Shown: positions 41,381 through 49,988 of the stretch, in pieces
Layout: each line of letters opens with the position of its first letter
Numbering within the stretch: the stretch's first letter is position 1
Position numbers and translations under genes: made by a program
Notes under the pieces: generated by a model
The model's input: the letters and a program-made list of their open reading frames with translations, nothing else
Databases searched by the model: none
What the model was told of the DNA's origin: nothing
Assembly: GCA_934572335.1 (NCBI GenBank)
Contig: CAKTKU010000010.1
Span: 5,504 to 69,503 of the forward strand
Direction of reading: 5' to 3'
DNA from: an uncultured Oscillospiraceae bacterium
Lineage (GTDB): Bacteria; Bacillota; Clostridia; Oscillospirales; Oscillospiraceae
DNA length: 64,000 nucleotides

Positions 41381-43274
41381 CAGCGCAAAGACCCGTCCGG
41401 ACATGCGCGCTCTCGGGCGCACGGTGAAGAAATTCTTCGGGTACTACCCCGTGCTCGCGCCGCTGACCGTCGTGTGCATCCTCTTCTCCGCCATCGTCAG
41501 CTCCATCCCGTCGCTGTTCGTGCAGAACGTGCTGACCGTTGTCGAAAAATGGTACACCACCGGCGACTGGGCGTCCGCCAAGGCGGAGATCGTCCCCTAC
41601 CTCGTTCTTCTCGGCGTGCTGTACGTGCTGTCCGTCGCGGCGCAGACGCTCTATACCCAGCTCATGGCCATCATGACGCAGGGCTTTCTCGACAAGCTCC
41701 GCTGTGAGGTCTTCGGCGGGATGCAGGATCTGCCGATAAAGTACTTCGACACGAATAAGCACGGCGATATAATGAGCTATTACACCAACGACATTGATAC
41801 GCTCCGCCAGCTTATATCCCAGGCGTTCCCCTCGCTCATCCAGTCCGCGGCCATCGTGCTGACGGTATTTGCGATAATGCTGTACTTCTCCGTGTGGCTG
41901 ACGCTGGTGCTCGTGCTGGGCATCGTGGCGATGGCGGTCGTCGCCAAGCGCATCGGCGGCGGCTCCGCGCGGTACTTCCTCGACGCACAGAAGTACGTCG
42001 CGCGCACCGAGGGCTTCGTGCAGGAGATGATGACCGGGCAGAAGGTCATAAAGGTGTTCTGCCACGAGGAGCAGAGCCTCCGCGACTTTGACGTGCTGAA
42101 TGAGGAGCTTTATAATGCGAGCTTCCGCGCCAATGCCTACGCCAACGCTCTCGCCCCCATCATCGGCAACATCGGCAACGTGCTGTACGTTGTGCTCGCG
42201 CTCGTTGGCGGCGTGTTCATGATCGCTGGCGTGCCGAATGTCAGCTTCTCCGGTCTCGCCTTCGACGTGACCATCCTTGTGCCGTTTCTGAACATGGCAA
42301 AGCAGTTCACCGGCAACGTCAACCAGCTGTCGCAGCAGATAAACGCCGTCGTCATGGCGGCGGCGGGCGCACAGCGCATCTTCACCCTCGTCGACCAGCC
42401 CCCCGAGGCGGACGACGGCTACGTCACCCTCGTCAATGCCGACATCGCCCCCGACGGCACCGTGACCGAGACGGCGGAGCGCACCGGCCGCTGGGCATGG
42501 CGTCACCCGCACAGCGACGGAACGCTCACCTATACCGAGCTTCGCGGCGACGTGCGCATGGTGGATGTGGACTTCGCGTATGAAGAGGGCAAGGATGTGC
42601 TGCATGACGTCACCGTGTACGCTGAGCCCGGGCAGAAGGTCGCCTTCGTCGGCGCGACAGGCGCGGGCAAAACCACCATCACAAACCTCATCAACCGCTT
42701 TTATGACATTGCCGACGGCAAGATACGCTACGACGGCATAAACATCAACAAGATAAAGAAGGCCGACCTCCGCCGCTCGCTCGGCATCGTGCTTCAGGAC
42801 ACCAACCTCTTCACCGGCTCCGTCATGGAGAACATCCGCTACGGTCGTCTCGACGCGACGGATGAGGAGTGCATTGCCGCGGCAAAGCTCTCCGGCGCGG
42901 ACGACTTCATCACCCGTCTGCCGCAGGGCTACGCCACGGAGCTGTCCGGCAACGGCGCGAACCTCTCACAGGGTCAGCGCCAGCTCATCGCCATCGCGCG
43001 CGCCGCGGTCGCCGACCCGCCCGTCATGATCCTCGACGAGGCGACAAGCTCCATCGACACGCGCACCGAAGCGATCGTCCAGCGCGGCATGGACAAGCTC
43101 ATGGAGGGGCGCACGGTGTTCGTCATCGCCCACCGGCTCTCCACCGTCATGAACTCCGACGTTATCATGGTGCTCGACCACGGGCGCATCATCGAGCGCG
43201 GCAGCCATGAAAAGCTCATCGCCGAAAAGGGCGTGTACTATCAGCTCTACACCGGCGCGTTCGAGCTTGAATAA
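41373..43274 (+). CDS. ABC exporter subunit (TMD-NBD), catalytic half
   Basis: 633 residues from GTG at 41373, GGAGGTGAGG upstream, overlapping the first half-transporter. Six helices, a 40-residue insert before the ATPase domain (about 345-390, a TETAERTGRWAWRHPHSDG stretch) typical of BmrD-like partners, then Walker A GATGAGKTT, signature LSQGQRQL, Walker B VMILDEATSSID with the catalytic Glu, and H-loop IAHRLST. Supplies the consensus ATP site of the heterodimer. Confidence 0.93.
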   Translation: MNNSAKTRPDMRALGRTVKKFFGYYPVLAPLTVVCILFSAIVSSIPSLFVQNVLTVVEKWYTTGDWASAKAEIVPYLVLLGVLYVLSVAAQTLYTQLMAIMTQGFLDKLRCEVFGGMQDLPIKYFDTNKHGDIMSYYTNDIDTLRQLISQAFPSLIQSAAIVLTVFAIMLYFSVWLTLVLVLGIVAMAVVAKRIGGGSARYFLDAQKYVARTEGFVQEMMTGQKVIKVFCHEEQSLRDFDVLNEELYNASFRANAYANALAPIIGNIGNVLYVVLALVGGVFMIAGVPNVSFSGLAFDVTILVPFLNMAKQFTGNVNQLSQQINAVVMAAAGAQRIFTLVDQPPEADDGYVTLVNADIAPDGTVTETAERTGRWAWRHPHSDGTLTYTELRGDVRMVDVDFAYEEGKDVLHDVTVYAEPGQKVAFVGATGAGKTTITNLINRFYDIADGKIRYDGININKIKKADLRRSLGIVLQDTNLFTGSVMENIRYGRLDATDEECIAAAKLSGADDFITRLPQGYATELSGNGANLSQGQRQLIAIARAAVADPPVMILDEATSSIDTRTEAIVQRGMDKLMEGRTVFVIAHRLSTVMNSDVIMVLDHGRIIERGSHEKLIAEKGVYYQLYTGAFELE

Positions 43275-43292
43275 CTCCCACATATATGCTTT

Positions 43293-43326
43293 TGACCCTC
43301 TGCCTTTCGGCAGAGGGTCATTTTTT
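43293..43326 (+). terminator. Terminator of the ABC exporter operon
   Basis: Perfect 12-bp stem TGACCCTCTGCC / GGCAGAGGGTCA with a TTTC loop and six T. Confidence 0.92.
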
Positions 43327-43342
43327 ACTCTTTTTACGCTTA

Positions 43343-43594
43343 TCAGTCTCTGAACATCAGCAGTCTGTACGCCTCGACCTCCAGCTCAGCGGCGAGGTTG
43401 AAGAGCAGGTCCAGCGATATCGGGCGGCAGAGGTTCGGCGCCTCTATCGCGCCGAGATGCTGCCGGCTGATTCCCACACGCTCGGCAAGCTGCTCCTGCG
43501 TCAGCCCCTTGTGCTTTCGGTAGTACGCAATGTTGTACCCCAGCTCTATATACTTGCTGCTGTTGTCCCGCAATTTTCCACTGTTCTCTGCCAT
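43343..43594 (-). CDS. XRE-family helix-turn-helix regulator
   Basis: 83 residues, essentially one Cro/C1 helix-turn-helix (IAYYRKHKGLTQEQLAERVG, ISRQHLGAIE) with a short C-terminal helix. ATG at 43594 with GGAGGTGAT 8 nt upstream; the much longer open frame on this strand is antisense to the LTA-synthase-like gene. Divergent from that gene across 156 bp containing a TATCACGTGATA palindrome, its likely operator. Confidence 0.88.
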   Translation of the reverse strand: MAENSGKLRDNSSKYIELGYNIAYYRKHKGLTQEQLAERVGISRQHLGAIEAPNLCRPISLDLLFNLAAELEVEAYRLLMFRD

Positions 43595-43678
43595 CCATAT
43601 CACCTCCGCAATTCGTCGGATGCCTGTACATTGTTTTATGATAATGCATTGCGCACTTGAATTAAATTGTCTGGCATT

Positions 43679-43713
43679 TATCACGTGATATTTGTAATGC
43701 GACAAAATATAAT
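43679..43713 (+). promoter_or_regulatory. Palindrome and -10 upstream of the LTA-synthase-like gene
   Basis: TATCACGTGATA (43679-43690) is a perfect 12-bp palindrome covering the -35 position of a promoter with consensus TATAAT at 43708-43713. Probably the operator of the divergent XRE regulator. Confidence 0.5.
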
Positions 43714-43750
43714 AGTTAGGTATCAAATAACAATATGGAGGGATATGAGA

Positions 43751-45784
43751 ATGGCAGTAAACGCGCAAAGCCGCTGCGGCGCGCGCAGCGGTGCTGTGCT
43801 TCTGGCGTTTGACGCTGTTTATCTTGAGCTTGTTCTGCGCCTGACGACGGATCAGACGCTTTTTGTGCGCGGCTCGGCGGGCGGGCTGTGCGCCGCGCTC
43901 GCCCTCGCGCTGCTTTTTGCCGCGCTGTGCAGCCTTTTCAAGGGCGAGCGCGCAGCGTGGCGCGCGGGTGTTGTCTGCGCCGCGCTTATGACCGTGTGGT
44001 TTCTCTTCTGCGCGCTCACATACGACGCATACAAGGTGTTCATGCCGCCGGACATCATCCTCAGTCAGGCGGGGAACGCCGCGCGCGACTTCGGCGGCAA
44101 CGTCCGCAGCACGGTTTTGAAGAGCCTCCCGCTCATATTGCTGTACTTTCTGCCCGTCATCGCGGCGCTTCCCATGCCGCGCATCCTCCGGCGCGGCGCA
44201 CATTCCGCCGCGAGAGCGCGCGGGCGGCTGACACTGCGCCTTGCGCTGACCGCGCTGGCACTCGCCGCCGCGGGGTATCTCCTCTCCAACTGCACCGCCG
44301 CCCTGCGCGCGCAGTATGCCTCCTGCACATATGACACCGCGATAAAAGAATATGGCGCGATCGCCGCGCTTGTGCGCCCCTCCGCAAGCGGCGCAGGAGC
44401 GGATAGCTTCTCCGCCGTGTCCGTCTCCCCCGCCCCCGAGAACTCGGAGACAGGCTCCGCTGATAGCTCCGCAGCATCGCCCGCGCCGGAGGAGGAGCAT
44501 GAGGAATACGGCTTCAACGTCATGGATATCGACTTTGCCGCGCACGATACCTCCAACGCAAAGCTCGCCTCGCTCAATGAGTATGTCCAGCGCGTTGAGC
44601 CGACGAGGAAGAACGAGTATACCGGCCTCTTTGCGGGCAAAAATCTCATCCTCATCACGGCAGAGGCGTTCTCCAAGGAGGTCATTGACCCTGAGCGCAC
44701 ACCGATGCTCTACCGTCTCGCCACGCGCGGCATAGTGTTTGAGGACTTCTATCAGCCCGCGTGGGGCGGCAGCACCTCCACAGGTGAATATTCGTTCCTC
44801 ACGGGGCTTGCGCCCATCGACCCGATGGTGATGATGGCATCCCGCAGCGCGAACATGTATTTCACCATGGGCAATCAGCTCCGCCGGCTCGGTTACAGCA
44901 GCTTTGCCTACCACGACGGCAGCCGCACCTACTATTCCCGCGATCTCACCCTGCCGAACATGGGCTATGACAGCTTTGTCGGCATCGGCAACGGCATGGA
45001 GAAAGGCTTGACCGGCGGGCTCTTCCCGGAGAGCGACAAGGAGATGATGGGCTACACTGTCCCCATCTATATCGACTCGCAGCCGTTCAGCGTCTATTAC
45101 ATGACCATCAGCGGGCACGCCAGCTACGCTTTCAAATCGGACATCAACGACATGTCCGTGAAAAACCAGTCCGTCACGGAGGGGCTGGACTACTCCGAGC
45201 CGGTGCGCGCCTATCTCGCGGCGAATCAAGAGCTGGAATACGCGCTGGAAAGCCTCGTCGGACAGCTTGAGGACGCGGGTATTGACGATGACACGGTCAT
45301 CGCCCTCGTGCCTGACCACTACCCCTACGGGCTGCTGCCGAGCAACGCATGGGGCGGGCAGACCGGGCTTCTGGAGGCGCTTTACGGTGCGGAGGCCACC
45401 ACCTGCCGCGGGCGTGACCACAACGCCGCCATCATATGGAGCGCCTGTCTTGAGGACGACGCGCCCATCACGGTCTCAAAGCCCGTCTCCAGCATTGACA
45501 TTCTCCCCACGCTCTCCAACCTTTTCGGCGTTGAGTATGACTCCCGGCTGCTCGCGGGGCGTGACGTGTTCTCCGGCGAGGAGGGGCTTGTGTTCTGGAA
45601 TGACGGCTGCTGGCTGACGGAGCACGGGTATTATGACACGCATCAGCGCGCGTTCACGCCCACGGAGGGCGCGGAGACGGCGGATGAGGAGTACATAACG
45701 CGCGTGAGCGCCACGGTCGCCGACCGGCTCTCCCTCTCGCGCATCATCGAAAACGAGGATTATTACGGGTTCTTATTCAATTAA
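43751..45784 (+). CDS. LTA synthase family protein (membrane sulfatase-fold)
   Basis: 677 residues. Several N-terminal helices (to about residue 185), a Ser/Pro/Glu linker, then an extracellular alkaline-phosphatase-like domain. Active-site parts align with LtaS: the metal-binding Glu in LILITAEAFSKE, the Thr nucleophile in WGGSTSTGEYSFLTGL, His in TISGHASYAF, and Asp-His in VPDHYPY. It should transfer glycerophosphate or another phospho-group from phosphatidylglycerol-type lipids to the envelope. ATG at 43751 with GGAGGG 8 nt upstream. The exact polymer made is unknown. Confidence 0.9.
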   Translation: MAVNAQSRCGARSGAVLLAFDAVYLELVLRLTTDQTLFVRGSAGGLCAALALALLFAALCSLFKGERAAWRAGVVCAALMTVWFLFCALTYDAYKVFMPPDIILSQAGNAARDFGGNVRSTVLKSLPLILLYFLPVIAALPMPRILRRGAHSAARARGRLTLRLALTALALAAAGYLLSNCTAALRAQYASCTYDTAIKEYGAIAALVRPSASGAGADSFSAVSVSPAPENSETGSADSSAASPAPEEEHEEYGFNVMDIDFAAHDTSNAKLASLNEYVQRVEPTRKNEYTGLFAGKNLILITAEAFSKEVIDPERTPMLYRLATRGIVFEDFYQPAWGGSTSTGEYSFLTGLAPIDPMVMMASRSANMYFTMGNQLRRLGYSSFAYHDGSRTYYSRDLTLPNMGYDSFVGIGNGMEKGLTGGLFPESDKEMMGYTVPIYIDSQPFSVYYMTISGHASYAFKSDINDMSVKNQSVTEGLDYSEPVRAYLAANQELEYALESLVGQLEDAGIDDDTVIALVPDHYPYGLLPSNAWGGQTGLLEALYGAEATTCRGRDHNAAIIWSACLEDDAPITVSKPVSSIDILPTLSNLFGVEYDSRLLAGRDVFSGEEGLVFWNDGCWLTEHGYYDTHQRAFTPTEGAETADEEYITRVSATVADRLSLSRIIENEDYYGFLFN

Positions 45785-45795
45785 CCTTATGCGTC

Positions 45796-45828
45796 AAAAG
45801 GCGCGCTGCACAGTGCAGCGCGCCTTTT
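45796..45828. terminator. Bidirectional terminator
   Basis: A 16-bp perfect inverted repeat (AAAAGGCGCGCTGCAC and complement around one A) with A-rich and T-rich ends, between the convergent LTA-synthase-like and asd genes. Confidence 0.9.
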
Positions 45829-45847
45829 CAACGTTCATTTAAGCTTT

Positions 45848-46852
45848 TTATTTCTCTATCATCTTTTTCAGTATCTGCACCGCGTTTGCCGCCGCGCCCT
45901 TGCGTATCTGGTCGCCGCAGCACCACAGCGTCAGCCCGTTCGCGTCCGTCAGATCCTCGCGCACGCGCCCGACCCACACGAGGTCCTGATTGGACGTGTC
46001 GAGCGGCGTGGGATAGTTTCTGCCCTGATAGTCGTCAATGAGGCGCACGCCAGGGAAGGCGCGTATCGCGTCTCTCGCCTCATCGACGGATATCTTGCGC
46101 TCCGTGCGCAGTGTGACGGAGATGGAGTGCGAGCGCATGACCGGGACGCGCACGCAGGTGCAGGTCACGGCGAGCTCCGGCGCGTGCAGGATGCGCCGCC
46201 CCTCGTTCTGCATCTTCATCTCCTCGTCGGTGTAGAGGTTGTCGAGCTCATCGCCGATGTGCGGGATGACGTTCATGGCTATCTGCGCGGGGAACACCTT
46301 CGGCTCGACCGCCTTGCCCTCCGCAAGGGCGAGCATCTGGCTCTCAAGCTCCACAAGCCCCGCCTGACCCGCGCCGGACACCGCCTGATATGTGCACGCG
46401 ATCATGGACTTTATGGGGCTGAGCTTTGCCAGCGCCGCGACCGCCATCAGCGTGATTATTGAGGAGCAGTTCGGGTTTGCGATGATGCCCTTATTGCTGA
46501 AGGCGTCCTCGCCGTTTATCTCCGGTACGACGAGCGGCACGTCGGGATCCATGCGGAAAGCGGAGCTGTTGTCTATGTACACAGCGCCGCTCTTGACAAT
46601 GGCGGGGGCAAAGCGGCGGGACATCGGGTTTTTCACCGCGCCGAGGACAAAGTCCATGCCCTCGAAGCTCTCCTCGCGCGCCTCTTCTATTTTTACGTCC
46701 TCGCCCTTGAAGCGCACCGTGCCGCCCGCGCTCTTCGCGCTCGCCAGCGGCAGGAGCTTACCCACGGGGATGTCGTACTCCTCCAGTACCTTCAGCATCT
46801 CCTGCCCGACAGCGCCCGTCGCGCCCAGTATTGCAACATTGTATTTTTTCAT
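45848..46852 (-). CDS. asd: Aspartate-semialdehyde dehydrogenase
   Basis: 334 residues. NADP-binding GATGAVGQEM, catalytic Cys in IIANPNCSSI, the QAVSGAGQAG loop and RVPVMRSHS. Reduces aspartyl phosphate to aspartate semialdehyde, the branch point to lysine, threonine and methionine. Last gene of hom-lysC-asd on the minus strand. Confidence 0.96.
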   Translation of the reverse strand: MKKYNVAILGATGAVGQEMLKVLEEYDIPVGKLLPLASAKSAGGTVRFKGEDVKIEEAREESFEGMDFVLGAVKNPMSRRFAPAIVKSGAVYIDNSSAFRMDPDVPLVVPEINGEDAFSNKGIIANPNCSSIITLMAVAALAKLSPIKSMIACTYQAVSGAGQAGLVELESQMLALAEGKAVEPKVFPAQIAMNVIPHIGDELDNLYTDEEMKMQNEGRRILHAPELAVTCTCVRVPVMRSHSISVTLRTERKISVDEARDAIRAFPGVRLIDDYQGRNYPTPLDTSNQDLVWVGRVREDLTDANGLTLWCCGDQIRKGAAANAVQILKKMIEK

Positions 46853-46873
46853 TTTTCGTTTCCTCCTTGTTTA

Positions 46874-48190
46874 TTACCCCGCGAAGCCGTCGTACAGCAC
46901 CTGTATCGCGGTCTCAAAGTCCTTGTTTTCCACGCCTACTATTATACTCGTCTCATCCGCGCCCTGTGCAATGGTGCGGATATTCACGCCGTTGTCGCCC
47001 AACGCCTTGAATATCTTGCCAGATACGCCGGGGCGGAACGGCATCTTGCGCCCGACCGCCGCGACAAGGGCGATCCCGTCGCGCACCTGCACATCGTCCG
47101 GGCGGCAGCCCTTTTGTAGCTCGTTTACAACGTCGTATATCGCGTCGCCCAGCGCCGCCGTCGCGCACACGAGCGCGAAGCTGTCCAGCCCCAGTGTGAT
47201 ATGCTCGATCGTCGCCTTGAAGCGCTCCAGTATCTCAAGCGTCCGACGGAGCGTCTGACACACGTCCATATTGTGCTTGGTAACGGTGATGATGGTGAAG
47301 TTGCGCCGCCCGGCAATGCCGGTGATGAAGCGCTCATGCGCGCCGTCGCTGTCCTCCACGTGCTCCACTATCATCGTGCCGGGGTCGTCGGGGGCGTTGG
47401 TGTTGCGGATGTTGAGCGGTATGCCCTTTTCCTTCACCGGCTGCACCGACTCCTCATGCAGCACCGACGCGCCCATGAACGCCAGCTCCCGCAGCTCTCC
47501 GTAGGTTATGCGCGGGATGGGCTTCGGGTCGTGGACGATCTTCGGGTCCGCCATCAGTATGCCGGACACGTCCGTCCAGTTTTCATAGACGTCCGCCCCC
47601 GCCGCCGCTGCCGCCAGCGCGCCGGTTATGTCGCTGCCGCCGCGGCTCATGACCTTTATCTTACCCGTCGGCGACAGACCGTAGAACCCCGGTATCACGA
47701 TGCGCCCGTACTCTTCCACGGCGGATCTTATCGCGGCGTAGCTCCGCTCGGTCTCCACCTGCCCGTCAAAACCGAAGAACACGCAGTCCTTCGCGTCCAC
47801 GAAGGTATAGCCGAGATAATCCGCGAGGAGCTTCGACGTGAAGTATTCCCCGCGCGACACAAGCTCGTCCACGCTCATGTCACGGCTGAGCCGCGCACGC
47901 AGTGCCTTGAAGTCCGCCTCCACATCGTAGGCGATGCCAAGCTCGTCGCGTATCTGGGCAAAGCGGCTTTCTATGCCGTCCATTATCTCGTCGCACGACA
48001 CGCCGTAGGTGAGGTGCGCATGGCATAGGTACAATAGATCGGTCAGCTTGTGGTCGTCCGGCGTGCGCTTGCCCGCCGCGCTCGAGACGACGATGCGCCG
48101 CGCGCTGTCCGCCCCGACGATGTTCTTCACCTTTCGAAACTGCTCTGCCCCCGCGACGGACGAGCCGCCGAATTTCACAACTTTAAGCAT
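46874..48190 (-). CDS. lysC: Aspartate kinase
   Basis: 438 residues. KVVKFGGSSVAG at the N-terminus, the VMSRGGSDITGALAA substrate loop, then a C-terminal pair of ACT domains (ITVTKHNMDVC and the VAAVGRKM region) that usually bind lysine or threonine for feedback inhibition. Phosphorylates aspartate, the first step of the pathway. 40 bp after hom. Confidence 0.95.
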   Translation of the reverse strand: MLKVVKFGGSSVAGAEQFRKVKNIVGADSARRIVVSSAAGKRTPDDHKLTDLLYLCHAHLTYGVSCDEIMDGIESRFAQIRDELGIAYDVEADFKALRARLSRDMSVDELVSRGEYFTSKLLADYLGYTFVDAKDCVFFGFDGQVETERSYAAIRSAVEEYGRIVIPGFYGLSPTGKIKVMSRGGSDITGALAAAAAGADVYENWTDVSGILMADPKIVHDPKPIPRITYGELRELAFMGASVLHEESVQPVKEKGIPLNIRNTNAPDDPGTMIVEHVEDSDGAHERFITGIAGRRNFTIITVTKHNMDVCQTLRRTLEILERFKATIEHITLGLDSFALVCATAALGDAIYDVVNELQKGCRPDDVQVRDGIALVAAVGRKMPFRPGVSGKIFKALGDNGVNIRTIAQGADETSIIVGVENKDFETAIQVLYDGFAG

Positions 48191-48230
48191 TTACTTTCAT
48201 CTCTTTCTTTTTCCGCACTGTATGTTATAA

Positions 48231-49376
48231 TCAAGCAAGCTCCGCGAAGAATATCTCCGCGCCGCCCCGGCGCAGTGCGCGCACCTTTTCGTGCATCGCG
48301 CTGACGCTTATGGGCTTCACCACCGCGCGCACAACATCGCCCTCGCGCTCCGCGCTCTCGCAGTCGAACTCATCCGCGAGCGCCGCCGGGCAGCGCACAT
48401 AGTAGCGGCAGAGGCAACTGTCGTTGTTCGCCTCGACCTCGCGGCAGTCTTTTTTCAGCATCTCCCGCTGACCTATGGCGAGGCACTCAAGGTCGCGCAG
48501 CACGGCGGATGCGGTCGGGTAGCGCCCCGCGCCCTGACCCATCAGCACTATGTCACCGGAATTTTTCCCGTGGTATTTTGCCATGTTGAAATTCTTCTTC
48601 ACGGCGCACTCCGGCGCGTCAGCCGTCAGCAGCACGGGCTGCACATAGGCATAGACGCTTCCGTCGGCATTCCGCCCGCCCTTTGTCACAAGGCGGCAGC
48701 AAAGCCCCCTGCGCTTGAGGTCGGCCACGTCGGCGGCGCGCAGACTCTCTATGCCCTCGTTTTTCAGCCCGTCCGACGGCAGCATATCATATGCCACCGC
48801 GCACGCCAGCATTATCTTTCTCAGCGCGTCCAGCCCGCTCACGTCCGCCGTAGGGTCAGCCTCGGCATAGCCGAGCCTCTGCGCGTCGCTCAGCGCCGCG
48901 TCATAGTCCAGCCCCTCCGACTGCATCATGTCGAGCATATAGTTCGTCGTGCCGTTGAGTATTCCGCCGAGGGAGACTATCTCGTCGCTCTCGCGCGCGA
49001 GCTCAAGGTTATGCAAAAACGGCACCGCGCCGCCGCACGCCGCGCTGAAGAGGATGCCCACGCCGTTTTCCCGCGCGAGCGAGGCAAGCTCTATACCGCG
49101 CGCGGCGACGAGCGCCTTATTGGACGTGACAAAGTGCTTCCCCGCGCGCAGCGCCATCGCGGCGTATGCGTAGGCGGTGTCCACGCCGCCCATCGTCTCG
49201 GCAACGGCGCCGATGCTCGCGTCGGCGCAGATGCTCTCGATAGAGTCGCATTTGAAATCCTCATCCGCCTTGCCGCGCCGCACCAGTACCGGTCCCGCCT
49301 CAAGAAGCGGACAAGTTCGCAGCATGTCGTAAACACCCTTGCCTACCGTACCGTATCCTAAAACTGCAACTTTCAT
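48231..49376 (-). CDS. hom: Homoserine dehydrogenase
   Basis: 381 residues. NAD(P)-binding GYGTVGKGVYD, TSNKALVAARG, the catalytic stretch GGILNGTTNYMLDMM and GYAEADPTADVSGLDA with the conserved Lys in LRKIML. The C-terminal region is short, without a clear full ACT domain. Reduces aspartate semialdehyde to homoserine. First gene of the minus-strand operon, divergent from the ACT-thrC-thrB genes. Confidence 0.95.
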   Translation of the reverse strand: MKVAVLGYGTVGKGVYDMLRTCPLLEAGPVLVRRGKADEDFKCDSIESICADASIGAVAETMGGVDTAYAYAAMALRAGKHFVTSNKALVAARGIELASLARENGVGILFSAACGGAVPFLHNLELARESDEIVSLGGILNGTTNYMLDMMQSEGLDYDAALSDAQRLGYAEADPTADVSGLDALRKIMLACAVAYDMLPSDGLKNEGIESLRAADVADLKRRGLCCRLVTKGGRNADGSVYAYVQPVLLTADAPECAVKKNFNMAKYHGKNSGDIVLMGQGAGRYPTASAVLRDLECLAIGQREMLKKDCREVEANNDSCLCRYYVRCPAALADEFDCESAEREGDVVRAVVKPISVSAMHEKVRALRRGGAEIFFAELA

Positions 49377-49400
49377 AATTCCGCCTCCGAAAAAATTTTG

Positions 49401-49440
49401 TGTCCGTTTGTCAAAAACACTTGTTTTTTTGACGTGGACA
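49401..49440. promoter_or_regulatory. Imperfect 40-bp palindrome between hom and the ACT gene
   Basis: TGTCC (49401-49405) and GGACA (49436-49440) enclose GTCAAAAACA and TGTTTTTTTGAC, forming a nested dyad in the 134-bp divergent region. Likely operator for coordinated control of both threonine transcripts. Confidence 0.45.
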
Positions 49441-49510
49441 GTGTATCATATACCTGTGAGAAAAACAAGCCCCTTTTTTGTCCACATATTATACAAGGAG
49501 TTTTGTCATC

Positions 49511-49948
49511 ATGCTTGAAAATTATCTCATCATTCACAAAAGCATACTCCCGGAGTATTACGAGAAGGTGCTGGAGGTGCGCCACCTGATGGAATCGGGG
49601 CGCGTGCGCGACGTGAGTCAGGCCGTGCGCGAGGTCGGCATCTCTCGCAGCACGTATTATAAATATAAGGACTACATACTCGAGCCCTCGGAGATGGCGG
49701 GCGGGCGCAAGGCGGTGCTGTCGATGATGCTGGCGCACGAGCCTGGTGTGCTGAGCGCGCTGTTGAGCTGTATATCCGAGGCGGGCGCGAGCGTGCTGAC
49801 CATCACGCAGAGCCTCCCCATCCATAACCGCGCGAGCGTAACGCTATCCATCGACGTCAGCTCCATGTCCTGCGAGCTGACACAGCTCCTCGCTCTCATG
49901 GAGCAGACCCCCGGCGTGGACAAGGCGAAGCTCCTCGCCGTTGAATAA
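49511..49948 (+). CDS. ACT-domain regulator (UPF0735/PheB family)
   Basis: 145 residues. N-terminal helix-turn-helix-like part (VRDVSQAVREVGISRSTYYK) followed by an ACT domain (GVLSALLSCISEAGASVLTI, then SIDVSSM). ACT domains bind amino acids, so this protein may sense threonine or a relative and act on the adjacent promoters. AAGGAG 10 nt before ATG 49511. In the same direction as thrC-thrB, 40 bp away. Confidence 0.88.
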   Translation: MLENYLIIHKSILPEYYEKVLEVRHLMESGRVRDVSQAVREVGISRSTYYKYKDYILEPSEMAGGRKAVLSMMLAHEPGVLSALLSCISEAGASVLTITQSLPIHNRASVTLSIDVSSMSCELTQLLALMEQTPGVDKAKLLAVE

Positions 49949-49988
49949 GCTCTATATTTTATTACCTTTTGGAGGACAGAGAACCATC

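Noticed and set aside
39530..41422. A 630-codon minus-strand frame opposite the ABC exporter
   Set aside because: No family motif, repetitive charged composition, and complete overlap with a well-supported transporter gene.
43343..45421. A 692-codon minus-strand frame
   Set aside because: Only its last 83 codons (43594-43343) are real, an XRE regulator with its own RBS; the rest is antisense to the LTA-synthase-like gene.
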